Source of the DNA: Cephalothrix simula
Taxonomy: Eukaryota; Nemertea; Palaeonemertea; Archinemertea; Cephalotrichidae
DNA length: 11,943 bases
Assembly (NCBI GenBank): GCA_035591015.1
Contig: JAXIUW010193179.1
Coordinates: 1 to 11,943, forward strand
Direction: 5' to 3'
Shown here: piece after piece, positions 1 to 8,107 of the stretch
Numbering within the stretch: the stretch's first letter is position 1
Layout: each line of letters opens with the position of its first letter
Translations under genes and position numbers: made by a program
Notes under the pieces: model-generated
Told to the model about the DNA's origin: nothing
Database searches by the model: none
What the model saw: the letters and a program-made list of their open reading frames with translations, nothing else

Positions 1-601
1 TGCATTCCAACGTTTATGTAATATCTAAAGTTAACCAATTTAGTCATGTAGAATGATATAGAATGCATTGTTCAGTTGAGTTGCTCTTAGACCAGAGTTG
101 CTCTTACGCCACTCTATGGCCGGGATGGATCTTTTATTAAAAATGAATTCTTTGAAGTAGTTTTAGCTTTTTATAAATTGTCATTAGAGTCTGGTTATGG
201 ATGTCCCCGGCTGATATGTAAAAAGGATAATTCCTCGGCGCGCGCCCTGCGGTCATTTAAGTCAGCAAATAGTTGACTTAATAATGGTGGCAGCGGTCGT
301 CCGTCCCCTCTGCCACTTGGATCTTTTTGGATAATTTTTGGATAAATTTCTTTTTTCGGATAATTTTAAAGTCTTCTTTTTGGATAAAATTTTTTTTGTT
401 TCATTTTGATGCGACTTTTAGGCGAAAACTTTTCATAATGTCGACCCCCTTTTCATATCCCCCTGATAATGTACAAACAGGGGCCCATTGTTTTTAGTCG
501 CAATTAATGAGCCCCTGTATACAAAACACAATCAGTAAATAACATTTGTTCGAAACCTTAAAAGATTTTTAAAATAATTATCTACCAAAACATTGGTACA
601 A
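1..601. other. Gene-free AT-rich region with small repeats
   Basis: No gene recognised. Small structures seen: a 12-bp direct repeat GAGTTGCTCTTA (78-89 and 95-106), a GC-rich motif at 233-253, an 8-bp hairpin TTAAGTCA/TGACTTAA (257-264 and 274-281), a degenerate TTTTGGATAA series (about 315-400) and a 12-bp hairpin with one mismatch, CAGGGGCCCATT/AATGAGCCCCTG (478-489 and 506-517). Confidence 0.6.
315..400 (+). repeat. Degenerate TTTTGGATAA repeats
   Basis: Four to five irregular copies of a T-run followed by GGATAA (TTTTTGGATAA, TTTTTGGATAAA, TTTTCGGATAA, TTTTTGGATAAAA). Spacing is uneven, so this is a degenerate simple repeat and not a clean tandem array. Confidence 0.5.
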
Positions 602-750
602 TCAGGTTGTCGTCTTTTTTCTAAATTTAGGTTTCTGTCCTTGAAGACTTCGAACATTTTTCATATTCGCATAGAGATGCTTTAAAAGTGCTTGAGTTGA
701 GACAGGATATCTTGCGTGGTGGAATGAATAGATATTTCGTCCTACGATCT
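602..750 (-). CDS. Unproven exon candidate, minus strand, unknown product
   Basis: On the minus strand TTTATCCCTAATTTTAG ends at 751, a plausible 3' splice site. It is followed by 49 open codons (beginning EIVGRNIYSFHHARYPVSTQ, with the first codon split by the junction) and a TGA at 602-604. The residue mix looks more protein-like than most chance frames nearby, with a basic C-terminus. I do not recognise the sequence. There is no partner exon or nearby polyadenylation signal, and the frame could equally be a transposon scrap or chance. Confidence 0.18.
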
Positions 751-1072
751 CTAAAATTAGGGATAAATGTCTTTTTATGATAAAAAAAAACATCCTTCCT
801 TATTCTTTAAGCTGAGATAGAGAACACTTTCACCTCATGCGTCTTATACCCTGAAGACAAAAGTGTCACCCACTCGTAGTCGTAAAGCTATAAGAAGTGG
901 CACACTCTGGGCGATTTCAGTGATCCAGTGAAACTAATTCAAATTCCGACCCAATTGACCTGGGATTTGGCGGAGTGTTGTTTTTTCCTTTACACCAACA
1001 TGGAAAACGTTTGCAACCAGTGGTGTAACGGACTAAGTCAGGAGCTCTTGGGAAAAATCGGATGACCGATTT

Positions 1073-1117
1073 TGTCAAATTCTGTAAAAATTGAGATTCT
1101 GGCCCAAATTCGGGTAC
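1073..1117 (+). repeat. Exact 45-bp direct repeat, copy 1
   Basis: The 45 bases from TGTCAAATTCTG to AATTCGGGTAC recur identically at 1349-1393. Both copies are followed after a variable spacer by ACTCCTGGAAGA (1128-1139 here). On the minus strand each copy reads as VPEFGPESQFLQNLT, but in short, otherwise unrelated frames. Confidence 0.85.
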
Positions 1118-1348
1118 CAGTACCAGTACTCCTGGAAGACATTTTTGTACTACGTGCAAATTAAATTTGTCACATAAAATATTGTATAATCATTTTGGGA
1201 CCCTGTCCTAACATCATAACCTTGCCTAACGTCACTGATTCCCTTGATCATCGCAGATCGATGTGTAATTAAGGGTATGGCATTTTATGAAGTTGGCTGC
1301 AGCAACGCCCACTTTAACATACATATATTTGGAAGGGATTTTAAAATA

Positions 1349-1393
1349 TGTCAAATTCTGTAAAAATTGAGATTCTGGCCCAAATTCGGGTAC
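1349..1393 (+). repeat. Exact 45-bp direct repeat, copy 2
   Basis: Identical to 1073-1117, about 276 bases away, and again followed by ACTCCTGGAAGA (1415-1426). The spacer differs: AGTACGCCAAAAACGGTTAAG here against a shorter CAGTACCAGT-type run in copy 1. Confidence 0.85.
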
Positions 1394-2201
1394 AGTACGC
1401 CAAAAACGGTTAAGACTCCTGGAAGAGTTCATCAAGCATAGTAATTTCCCTCAGGGACATCCTTTAACAGGAATAACAACTGTTATAATCCGAAAAATTA
1501 AGCCATCATTCGCTTTTAATTTATTTTACATAAATGTTTTGGCCATGGCCGCGGCTGTATAATCTGTAATCAATTCTGCTAATGGTCATTTCGCTCTCAA
1601 CTATTTTCGTGTCATCTGTCAAATTAATTCTTGTGTTCCTATGTCATTGTCAACAAAACTGTCATGGACTGTTTTCTTACAAGTACACCTACGTGACTCA
1701 ACTTTTGGTACATGCCATAATTCATCACACCATCGTCATTTGTTTACCTCAATTATCACCAATCATGCTCTGAAAGAGAGTCTTCCGACGAATGTTGCCG
1801 TAAATAAGGATTGTGGCAGGACAAGGTCCAAATCTTTCATCCAGTGTGTCAAGGAAAATCCACGACCCATATCTGACAAAGATACAGAAGCATGTAAACA
1901 AATAAAATATTTTGTCAAAGGGGAGGGGGCAAAATGTGGCTTTTGACAAATTGTTATTTTTGGATTCGATCCAATAAATAGCAGAAATTTTCTTTATTTT
2001 CAACAAACACCAGAGTTTCCAAAAATATTCTCATTCATGGAATTCTAGGAATACCAAGTGACGACGGGCCCTCTGGGAAAGCTCTAAAAAACTGTTCAAA
2101 TCCAGTAGGTATTTAAAAAAAACTAGGGGAATACCCTTATATTTATCATCCCCGCAATGTGAACCCTGTATGTTTATACATCTTTTCCAGAAGCTCCCTC
2201 G

Positions 2202-2414
2202 CAAATGTAAAAACTGGTAAGGGACTTTATTATAGTGATGGTGATCATATAATTATATAATTATATATATGAACATCATAATAAAAACGTCCCCGGAAAA
2301 ATCACTGACGGCAGGCAGATTAACCGATTTTCGCTTTATTTAAGCTTCGTCAGGTTAGTGAATGCACAAAATCATAATACTAATCCCTTATCCCTTACCA
2401 GTTTTTTACATTTG
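2202..2414. mobile_element. Small inverted-repeat (MITE-like) element
   Basis: CAAATGTAAAAACTGGTAAG followed by GGA at 2202-2224 matches the reverse complement of 2391-2414 with one extra A in the right copy. The pair encloses an AT-rich run (2248-2271) and a short segment with no coding potential. A diverged third copy of the end motif in the left-hand orientation, CTAAAAACTGGTATGGGA, follows at 2420-2437. No target-site duplication is evident. Confidence 0.6.
2248..2271. repeat. AT-rich simple sequence inside the inverted-repeat element
   Basis: A run of alternating ATATAATTATATAATTATAT composition; self-complementary low-complexity DNA. Confidence 0.7.
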
Positions 2415-3668
2415 AAAATCTAAAAACTGGTATGGGATTTTTTTCTTACACGTAGGCCTATATCTTTCTCTCCTTCTTCCATTTTCAACCAATTTTATAT
2501 ATGATCATCATAATACTCCTTTAACTTGATCCCAGATCCCAAAACGGGACAGTGACCCGTTGCCCCTAGTAACTGTCTCTCGGTCAATACTATGATACAG
2601 ACATGCCATGTGAATATCAATGGATCCGGCTTAGAGATTATTTGTTTATTAGGAATTCCGCCAGTTACAGTCAGTCATTACCATGTTACAACATTGTTTC
2701 CAATCTACTTGAGTGAATTGTAAATGACTTCAACATAGAAATGTCAAAACTGAACGGGTTTCATAAAACTAACCTATGGAAACAAAGCAAAACTACCGCC
2801 GAAATGTGGGGGTTGGCCACCCCTGCTAGGGCTGAAGGTTGTACATAAGCTGCTACATGCACCACATACCCATGCGGTAGGAAAAATTTCCTCGTTCGTT
2901 TACTAGAGTAGAGTTTGCTCAGTCATCCCTTTAATCTACCGCAAAAATGTTTTGACACAAAGGATTGCCGACTGCTAAGGGTATAAAAATCGTTGAATCT
3001 AGATCCCCTGAAAAATAATCATCTTTCAAAGGAACAGGATCAGGATAAAGAAATGTATAGACGATCCACTGTTGACTATTTAGGGTTGGAACTCATAATT
3101 CTGAATGTTCAGAAGTTACTCTTGATAGGTCCAAGCATAGTTCACAGACAGTCCTTGACAGAGACATTGTCTATGACAGCGACTAATGAGCTTACTTTGT
3201 AAAACATGGTTTTACATCCCACTCATAAAATGTAATGGATTTTCAAAATCATTCTTTGTTGTAATTTGCCTAACAGCCCAACTTTTTATATAGCAATTTA
3301 GAGAAACATTTCGTGTGTTTTTATTGAATTAAAGGTATTTTGTTTTGAAGAAATTTAAGTTCCTTAATGTCAAAAACAGTATTTATACAATTTCAAGATT
3401 TAACTTTTAGCTCAGGAGATTTTATAATACCATGCATTTAATGCCATTATGTGTGCAGTAAAATATACATCAAATGTCATACACACATGTCCTTATTAGG
3501 TCTGAAATCACTGCAATCAGTTCAATGATACTTCTTACTTCTTATATAAAGATCTGCTGGTATCAAATATCAAATTTGCTAAAAGGTAATATATAATTTG
3601 ATCAGTGCTGATCAGTCATTATTGTTTATAGCTTGTGCATGTAATAATAGTAATCCATAATATAATCA
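2415..3668. other. Gene-poor region with a TATA-like sequence
   Basis: No recognised gene. GTATAAAAATCG at 2981-2992 resembles a TATA box, and a 69-codon frame without an ATG start follows (2993-3202), but no product is recognisable. A 6-bp hairpin AACGGG/CCCGTT lies at 2543-2561. The rest is AT-rich. Confidence 0.4.
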
Positions 3669-3839
3669 TTACATTTTATTTGCGAAATTGCAAGCAGGAT
3701 GGTCATTGGTCAAGGACCAGTTCGGATAAAGAAGATGAGAAGGTTCCCCTTCATCCCATTCAACAAGACATTGACATTTTATCAAAAAATGGAGAAATGA
3801 AATGAAACGCCATCGAGTCTTTGCAATTGACAGACATAT

Positions 3840-4060
3840 CCCACTCGAGTCAGAGTTTTGATTCCAGAGGGGGGCACTGCAAGCCCACAGGAGGTGAACA
3901 GCTCTTCGGATGCTCTCAAGTCTCGAGTTCACGCTGCACTTTTTAATGCTTGCCGGGGCATCCATTATTGGCCACTCGGGCTATGCCGATGGCAAGGCAC
4001 AAACTTACGCCAGCACCAAGAACGTTAACGACTTTGAGAATGGATTGCCTCCCCTACAAC
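3840..4060. other. GC-rich island with exon-like composition, function unknown
   Basis: By hand count 3841-4020 is 99 of 180 G or C (55%), well above the AT-rich surroundings. Open frames cross it on both strands. On the plus strand 3910-4122 begins with a hydrophobic MLSSLEFTLHFLMLAGASI stretch that could resemble a signal peptide. On the minus strand 3669-3965 runs 98 codons, and conceptual reading upstream continues to 4055 apart from two stops. Neither product is recognised. It may be an exon, a retained gene fragment, a regulatory island or part of the adjacent fold-back element. Confidence 0.3.
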
Positions 4061-4413
4061 ATACCAAAAAAAATCGTACTCACAGTTGTTTGAGATCGTG
4101 CATATGCAAGAAAATCAACTAAAACCGAAAAACAAGCATGCCATTCGACTAATTGGGTGCATTTTTCTATCTGCTCGTAATACATTAATTTGTATGCCCT
4201 AAACCCTTTTCGAGATATTGAAATTCCGAAATTCGACTCATACCTCAAAAACGGTTGGGTTGTATAACAGACAAATAGAAGTAAGCTCCCTATTAGTCGA
4301 TTGGGAGTTTTACCCAGTTTAGGCATTTGCGCATGATATTGCGCATTTTTCGCTTATTCCGATATTTATGGGTTCCCAGATGCGGAAAACATCTATGCCA
4401 GTTGAATAATAGA

Positions 4414-4458
4414 GGGCATATTTCTATCTGTTTGTAATACATTTATAAGCCCTAAACC
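4414..4458 (+). repeat. Third copy of the fold-back arm module
   Basis: This stretch repeats the 4155-4205 segment in direct orientation: GGGCATATTTCTATCTG, then GTAATACATT, then GCCCTAAACC, with a few changes. It suggests internal duplication or insertion of one copy of the element into another. Confidence 0.65.
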
Positions 4459-4628
4459 AAATTGTTGAAATATGAACGGGTGAAAAGTCTATTTTCGGAA
4501 TTTCAATCACTAATACATTGAAAAGGGTTCGGTTTAGGGCATTACAAATGTATTACGAGCAAATACGAATATGCACCCAATTAGTCAAATGGAATCTTAC
4601 TTTTCAATTTTAGGCGAGTTGACGTTCT

Positions 4629-4646
4629 TGCGCATGCGCATGCGCA
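4629..4646. promoter_or_regulatory. Overlapping double NRF1-type palindrome
   Basis: TGCGCATGCGCA occurs twice, overlapping (4629-4640 and 4635-4646), matching the NRF1 consensus YGCGCAYGCGCR. It is in the right arm of the fold-back element; the equivalent left-arm site is reduced to GTGCATATGCAAGAA. Confidence 0.35.
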
Positions 4647-4655
4647 ATCTCAAAA

Positions 4656-6024
4656 ACTGGTATGTTGCAGAGAAGGCAAAACGCAATCGATTCCCAAATT
4701 TCCAGCGATGGATTCTAATACATTAGCTTCCTTTTGTTAAGATACTAGTGGATGACGGTAATTTTATTGTTAATAATATAGTCACACCCAAAATTAGATA
4801 TATGTAACCACATGCGATCAATCTTTTTTCGAAAATCATATCATAGTCCATATAATGGTTCTAATTTGATTCCCCATCACCTGATCAGTTGAAGCTATTT
4901 GCCTTCAACTATCAGACGCATTAAAGGAGAGACCTAAATCGCTGAATTATTGATTGAGAGTTGGAAAATTTCAGAGACAAAGCACACATTGTAAGTGAAT
5001 GCATACAGTGTATGAAATTGGGTTGGAGGATGTGTAGGTGTGTTTACAAGCTTTATTTTTTGAATTGATAAGGTTTTACTGTCTGGTTTTTCAAATAGAG
5101 TGGGATGAAAAATGTGCAAGACATGAGTTTCCTGTTAAATGTGGCTTGTATTTGCTCTAAACACAATAGAAGTTATAAATTGCGATAGTATATGATGTGT
5201 TTCCATTAGATGTTTTCATTGTTTCAAAAAATACATAGGTTCTGTGTCCTTGAGTTATATATAACAATGCAAGATGGTATCAAATAGTTATGAATTAAAG
5301 CTATTTTATTCCTTTCAAAAATCACCGCACCATTATCTAATGTTATTCCCCAAGCCTAGGCTTATCAAATAATTTAAACTCAAACCCTTGCTGAAAACTG
5401 CTTGGGCTTAACTTATAACTTATAATATGATGTTTCTAACCTTACCCTATTTTTTACTCTTTTCCCCTTTTAATTTGAATCCTTACACTTTTTTTTTAAC
5501 TCTGAAAGATTTTTCTATTGGCGAGTAAAATTTAGAATTAAATTTAAAAGAGAACGATTAGGTGTAAGTTTTTATAACTTGCAAAATTTAGACGTTTTAT
5601 CATTAACGGTCCTGGCTCAATATTTAACACTAATTTATGCATTAAAAGTGAAAACCTTGTGTGTTCTTTCGTCTTGGTCGACGCTATCCATCTTCTGAGC
5701 CGGCAGGTACAAGAATTTCCCATTTATTTACTGAAAGTGGCAAGCTATCAGATATGTAAGTGCATGCTACTTCAGAAGGTCCTCATCCAAATCGATATAA
5801 TGACAGGTTTCATAAAGGAGAAAGCTGTTTTTATAGTGTCTGGTGTTAAAAAAATCGTAGTATAGTTTCATTTTACCAGATACTATAAAGGTTTTCCAAT
5901 CAGATCAATTACTGATATTAAATTACCGATAAGAAATTTCTTTTTTACTGGAATATTACAACTTCTACTACAAATATAGTATAACCTCATTCGGTGCTTT
6001 TAAATCAAAGTTGAGATGTTTGAG
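4656..6024. other. AT-rich stretch, nothing identified
   Basis: No gene, RNA or clear transposon seen. Short open frames (for example 5659-5865, plus) have no recognisable domain. A short tandem TAACTTATAACTTATAA occurs near 5410-5428. Confidence 0.5.
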
Positions 6025-6249
6025 TTTTGTAACAAATCTGTTACATGGTATTTAACACCTTTTTAGCGAATCAGATTGCCCCATTAAAAAATCTGATTGG
6101 TCGAATGCAGTGGATCGCCACTAACATAACAGATTCAGACAAGTTTGTGTTAACAAGGCTGATTTATAAGTACCCAACCAATCAGAAGAATGGGGCAATT
6201 TGATTGGCTAAAAAAGTATGAAATACCATGTTACATATTTGTTACAAAA
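6025..6249. mobile_element. MITE-like element with terminal inverted repeats of about 75 bp
   Basis: Both ends begin TTTTGTAAC when read inward. The arms (6025-6100 and 6165-6249) stay alignable inward, through ACATGGTATTT, a TTTTTTAGC/CAATC block, ATTGCCCCATT (6075-6085 against 6189-6199) and CTGATTGG. Each arm contains a smaller palindrome, AATCAGATT...AATCTGATT on the left. It is about 225 bp, AT-rich and without coding capacity, which is the classic form of a non-autonomous DNA transposon. I could not find a convincing target-site duplication, so the superfamily is unassigned. The two arms differ by several substitutions, so the insertion is not recent. Confidence 0.8.
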
Positions 6250-6534
6250 TTTGTTCAGCAAATTTTGCTTTTCGCTTTCCAAAGATATTTCGATTACTGT
6301 ATTATTTTCACAGTAGCGAATGAAACATCCCACACACTACTCAAGGTAGTAAAGAGCTCACTTTACTGAGGTGACATCCTCAAAAATCATCTGACATTTA
6401 ACAAAAATCATTTCAAGCTATATAAGCAAAGGCAACATATAAAAAAAGATACAAAAAGATCCCCACTCCTACGAGTGTTTCTGACTGATAAGGTCACTGA
6501 AACCTGCTGAAACAAAACAAAAGCAGTTAGGGGA

Positions 6535-6935
6535 AACCAGTTTACCGTCCCTTGATTTGGGACGGTTAACCTTCCTAAAAATCATAAAATTTTTGGGACG
6601 CATTATTTATTTTAAAACTTTCTTAAAAAAGAATTATATCTTCGTAATGACAAAAACCTTGATGAATTGTGGTGTTCACTTCGTGTTCTCTTTTTATTTA
6701 GTAAGAAAGTTGCAGAAAGTTGACTAATTTTTTTGGAAAATTCATTAGGGGACGAAAAACCTTGCCTGAAATGAAAACTGTCCTATAATTTATAATTTTT
6801 AAGGGGACCCATGTGGGGAGAAGTTAATTTCTGTTCACCCGGACTTGAAAGCAGGATTTCATGGTTTATCTGCTTATAGTAAAAGAGACTGGTCATAGTA
6901 TGATATGCGGTAAATTACTGGGACGGTGAACCGGT
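6535..6935. mobile_element. Possible inverted-repeat element with ACCGTCCC ends
   Basis: AACCAGTTTACCGTCCC near 6535-6551 resembles the reverse complement of GGGACGGTGAACCGGTG at about 6920-6936. The left end also forms a local hairpin ACCGTCCC/GGGACGGT (6544-6551 and 6559-6566). Further GGGACG motifs occur inside at 6595-6600 and 6749-6754. The match is short and imperfect and no target-site duplication was seen. Confidence 0.35.
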
Positions 6936-7019
6936 GTCAAAAACATAATATTCTTGTGTCCGAAAGAATAATCTGGGAAACAACAATCATATTAGGGAAC
7001 GCATTACAAAGAAATATTA

Positions 7020-7115
7020 TTATAAAGCAATATGAATATTTATAACAGGGATGTCCACGGAGGGGGTGTAATATTTTCATGGTGTCGGTCAAATTCTTGT
7101 AATATTGCTTTATAA
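7020..7115. repeat. Exact 14-bp inverted repeat pair flanking about 68 bp
   Basis: TTATAAAGCAATAT at 7020-7033 is the exact reverse complement of ATATTGCTTTATAA at 7102-7115. The enclosed sequence includes GGGATGTCCACGGAGGG. The pair ends one base before the 111-bp palindrome at 7117, so the two may be parts of one nested insertion or one composite element. Confidence 0.6.
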
Positions 7116-7116
7116 A

Positions 7117-7227
7117 ACAGTTATTCGACGTTTCTTCGTGCAATATGAGCAGTTATTTACCCTCGGCGCTGCGCGCCTCGGTAAATAACTGCTATCATAT
7201 TGCACTCAGAAAGCGTCAAATAACTGT
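7117..7227. mobile_element. 111-bp near-perfect palindromic MITE-like element
   Basis: The left arm (7117-7170) and the reverse complement of the right arm (about 7172-7227) agree over some 50 positions with only a few mismatches and two small gaps. Shared blocks include ACAGTTATT at the ends, GTGCAATATGA, and GCAGTTATTTACC near the centre. The GC-rich core CCTCGGCGCTGCGCGCCTCGG sits in otherwise AT-rich DNA. The whole could extrude as a cruciform or fold as a long hairpin in RNA. Palindromes of this general shape are, from memory, common in marine invertebrate genomes. No coding capacity and no clear target-site duplication beyond TA-rich flanks. Confidence 0.8.
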
Positions 7228-8039
7228 ATAATATACTATTATTTGTTTTCTGACATTTCATGTGCGTTGGCGAGTCAAATTTTGCCCCTGAGGCAATTTT
7301 AAGTACGCAGAGGAGTCTAAATATAGTTGCATGGTTCTACTTGTATTCATATATTACTTAATCTTTTTATTGTTTGTCATATAAAACATGGCAAAAAACG
7401 CCGATAACACATCTGTGTTATTTAAAGTGCACAGACTGGAATTCTGCAGGGTTTATTGATAGATCTATCACGGCACACCCTTCAAAATGTGTGCCTGCGG
7501 TAGATATTGCGGTAAAATTTGCGGCTGTGATAATCCACAAATTATATGCCATAGCGGTAATAGTAAGAAACAAAACAAAAAGTATTTCAGCCATTGTTTT
7601 GGTTTTCTGTAGAGCCGAATGAGTCAATATTAACAAGGTATTGCTTCCAAAATTTTTTTCTTGTGCGGCAAAATAAAGCTTAGTTTTTCAATTTCTATAA
7701 TTTGTATCTGCGGTATGGAAAGGGGCGGCAAGAAAACTGCGCGAATCAATCGCGGCAGAGCGACTGAACTTTCCAGTCTGGGTGAAATAAGCGGTATACG
7801 CCAACGTCGTTTGAATCAGAGATGTGACAGGGATCATTATCCGTAGGGAATTTTGTCCTCTTTGTATAAAATATCATACACTGAAGGAGGACATTCATCC
7901 CTGGGTTTCTTTCGTCGTCAATATACAAAGTATGCAAGTATCCGCAAGCCTTTGGTGTCCCAGTTTGGGGGCACAATGGGCCGCCGAAATCTCAGTATTA
8001 AGGCTCGAACCCAGGACTGAGTCCTATTTCTTCAGCTTG
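7228..8039. other. Gene-poor region upstream of DIRAS, at least partly intronic
   Basis: The 3' part must be intron of the DIRAS transcript if the acceptor at 8071 is used. Short frames on both strands (7374-7622 plus, 7418-7636 minus, 7661-7846 plus, 7824-8141 plus) overlap each other and show no domain. The core TGCGGT occurs at 7496-7501, 7508-7513 and 7709-7714. A sequence resembling a pol III B box in reverse orientation lies near 7998-8018. Confidence 0.45.
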
Positions 8040-8071
8040 CTGATTTTAATCACTATTTTCTTATTTTTCAG
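8040..8071 (+). other. 3' splice site of a 5' UTR intron (branch region, pyrimidine tract, AG)
   Basis: A pyrimidine-rich run ending TTCTTATTTTTCAG places the AG at 8070-8071, 36 bases before the DIRAS start. Branch-point-like sequences CTGAT (A at 8043) and TTAAT (A at 8048/8049) lie 22-28 bases upstream of the AG, a normal distance. A second acceptor-like site, CTATTTCTTCAG, ends at 8035 and could give an alternative exon start. The matching donor and first exon were not identified. Confidence 0.75.
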
Positions 8072-8107
8072 ATTCAGAAGGACAGGTCGATCCGTTTACG
8101 TGTCACG
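8072..8107 (+). other. 5' UTR part of the DIRAS coding exon
   Basis: These 36 bases lie between the inferred splice acceptor and the start codon. They contain no ATG, so there is no upstream ORF within this exon. The DIRAS frame has no stop here, so an N-terminal extension from an upstream exon is formally possible, but the family's conserved N-terminus begins at the 8108 ATG. A 5' UTR intron ahead of one coding exon is, as far as I recall, also the arrangement in vertebrate DIRAS genes. Confidence 0.7.

Larger units (their letters stand above)
794..2201. other. Region without a recognisable gene
   Basis: It contains the 45-bp direct repeats and a small GC-rich palindromic spot GGCCATGGCC/GCCGCGGC (1541-1555). 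Open frames at 1641-1946 (plus) and 1749-2006 (minus) overlap on opposite strands. Neither shows a domain I recognise, so neither is called as a gene. Confidence 0.5.
4089..4655. mobile_element. Fold-back element with arms of about 155 bp and a third internal module
   Basis: The left arm (about 4089-4240) and right arm (about 4498-4655) are diverged reverse complements. Exact blocks are GACTAATTGGGTGCAT (4147-4162 against 4571-4586), GCTCGTAATACATT (4173-4186 against 4547-4560) and GCCCTAAAC (4196-4204 against 4532-4540). The outer part pairs TTTGAGAT..GCATATGCAAGAA with the right-hand GCGCATGCGCAATCTCAAA. Between the arms, 4414-4458 is a further copy of the core in the left-arm orientation, sharing TTTCTATCTG, GTAATACATT and CCCTAAACC. 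There is no coding capacity or clear target-site duplication. Confidence 0.75.

Noticed and set aside
315-400. A CRISPR-like or satellite array of TTTTGGATAA units
   Set aside because: Units are irregular in length and spacing and dominated by T-runs, so they fit a degenerate simple repeat.
1641-2006. Overlapping open frames on both strands (101 and 85 codons)
   Set aside because: Neither has a recognisable domain, and only one could be real. Lengths are compatible with chance open frames.
2981-3202. A TATA box driving a small gene
   Set aside because: The TATA-like sequence is unremarkable in DNA this AT-rich, and the frame after it lacks an ATG start and any known domain.
5659-5865. 68-codon plus-strand frame as a gene
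   Set aside because: No recognisable domain and no splice or promoter context; one of many short chance frames.
7496-7714. Cluster of three TGCGGT cores as a RUNX-bound enhancer
   Set aside because: A six-base core three times in about 220 bases is weak evidence, with no conservation or context to support it.
7998-8070. A tRNA gene on the minus strand
   Set aside because: Only the T-loop-like GGTTCGAGCC is present. The T-stem pairs poorly, and no acceptor stem or good A box could be found.
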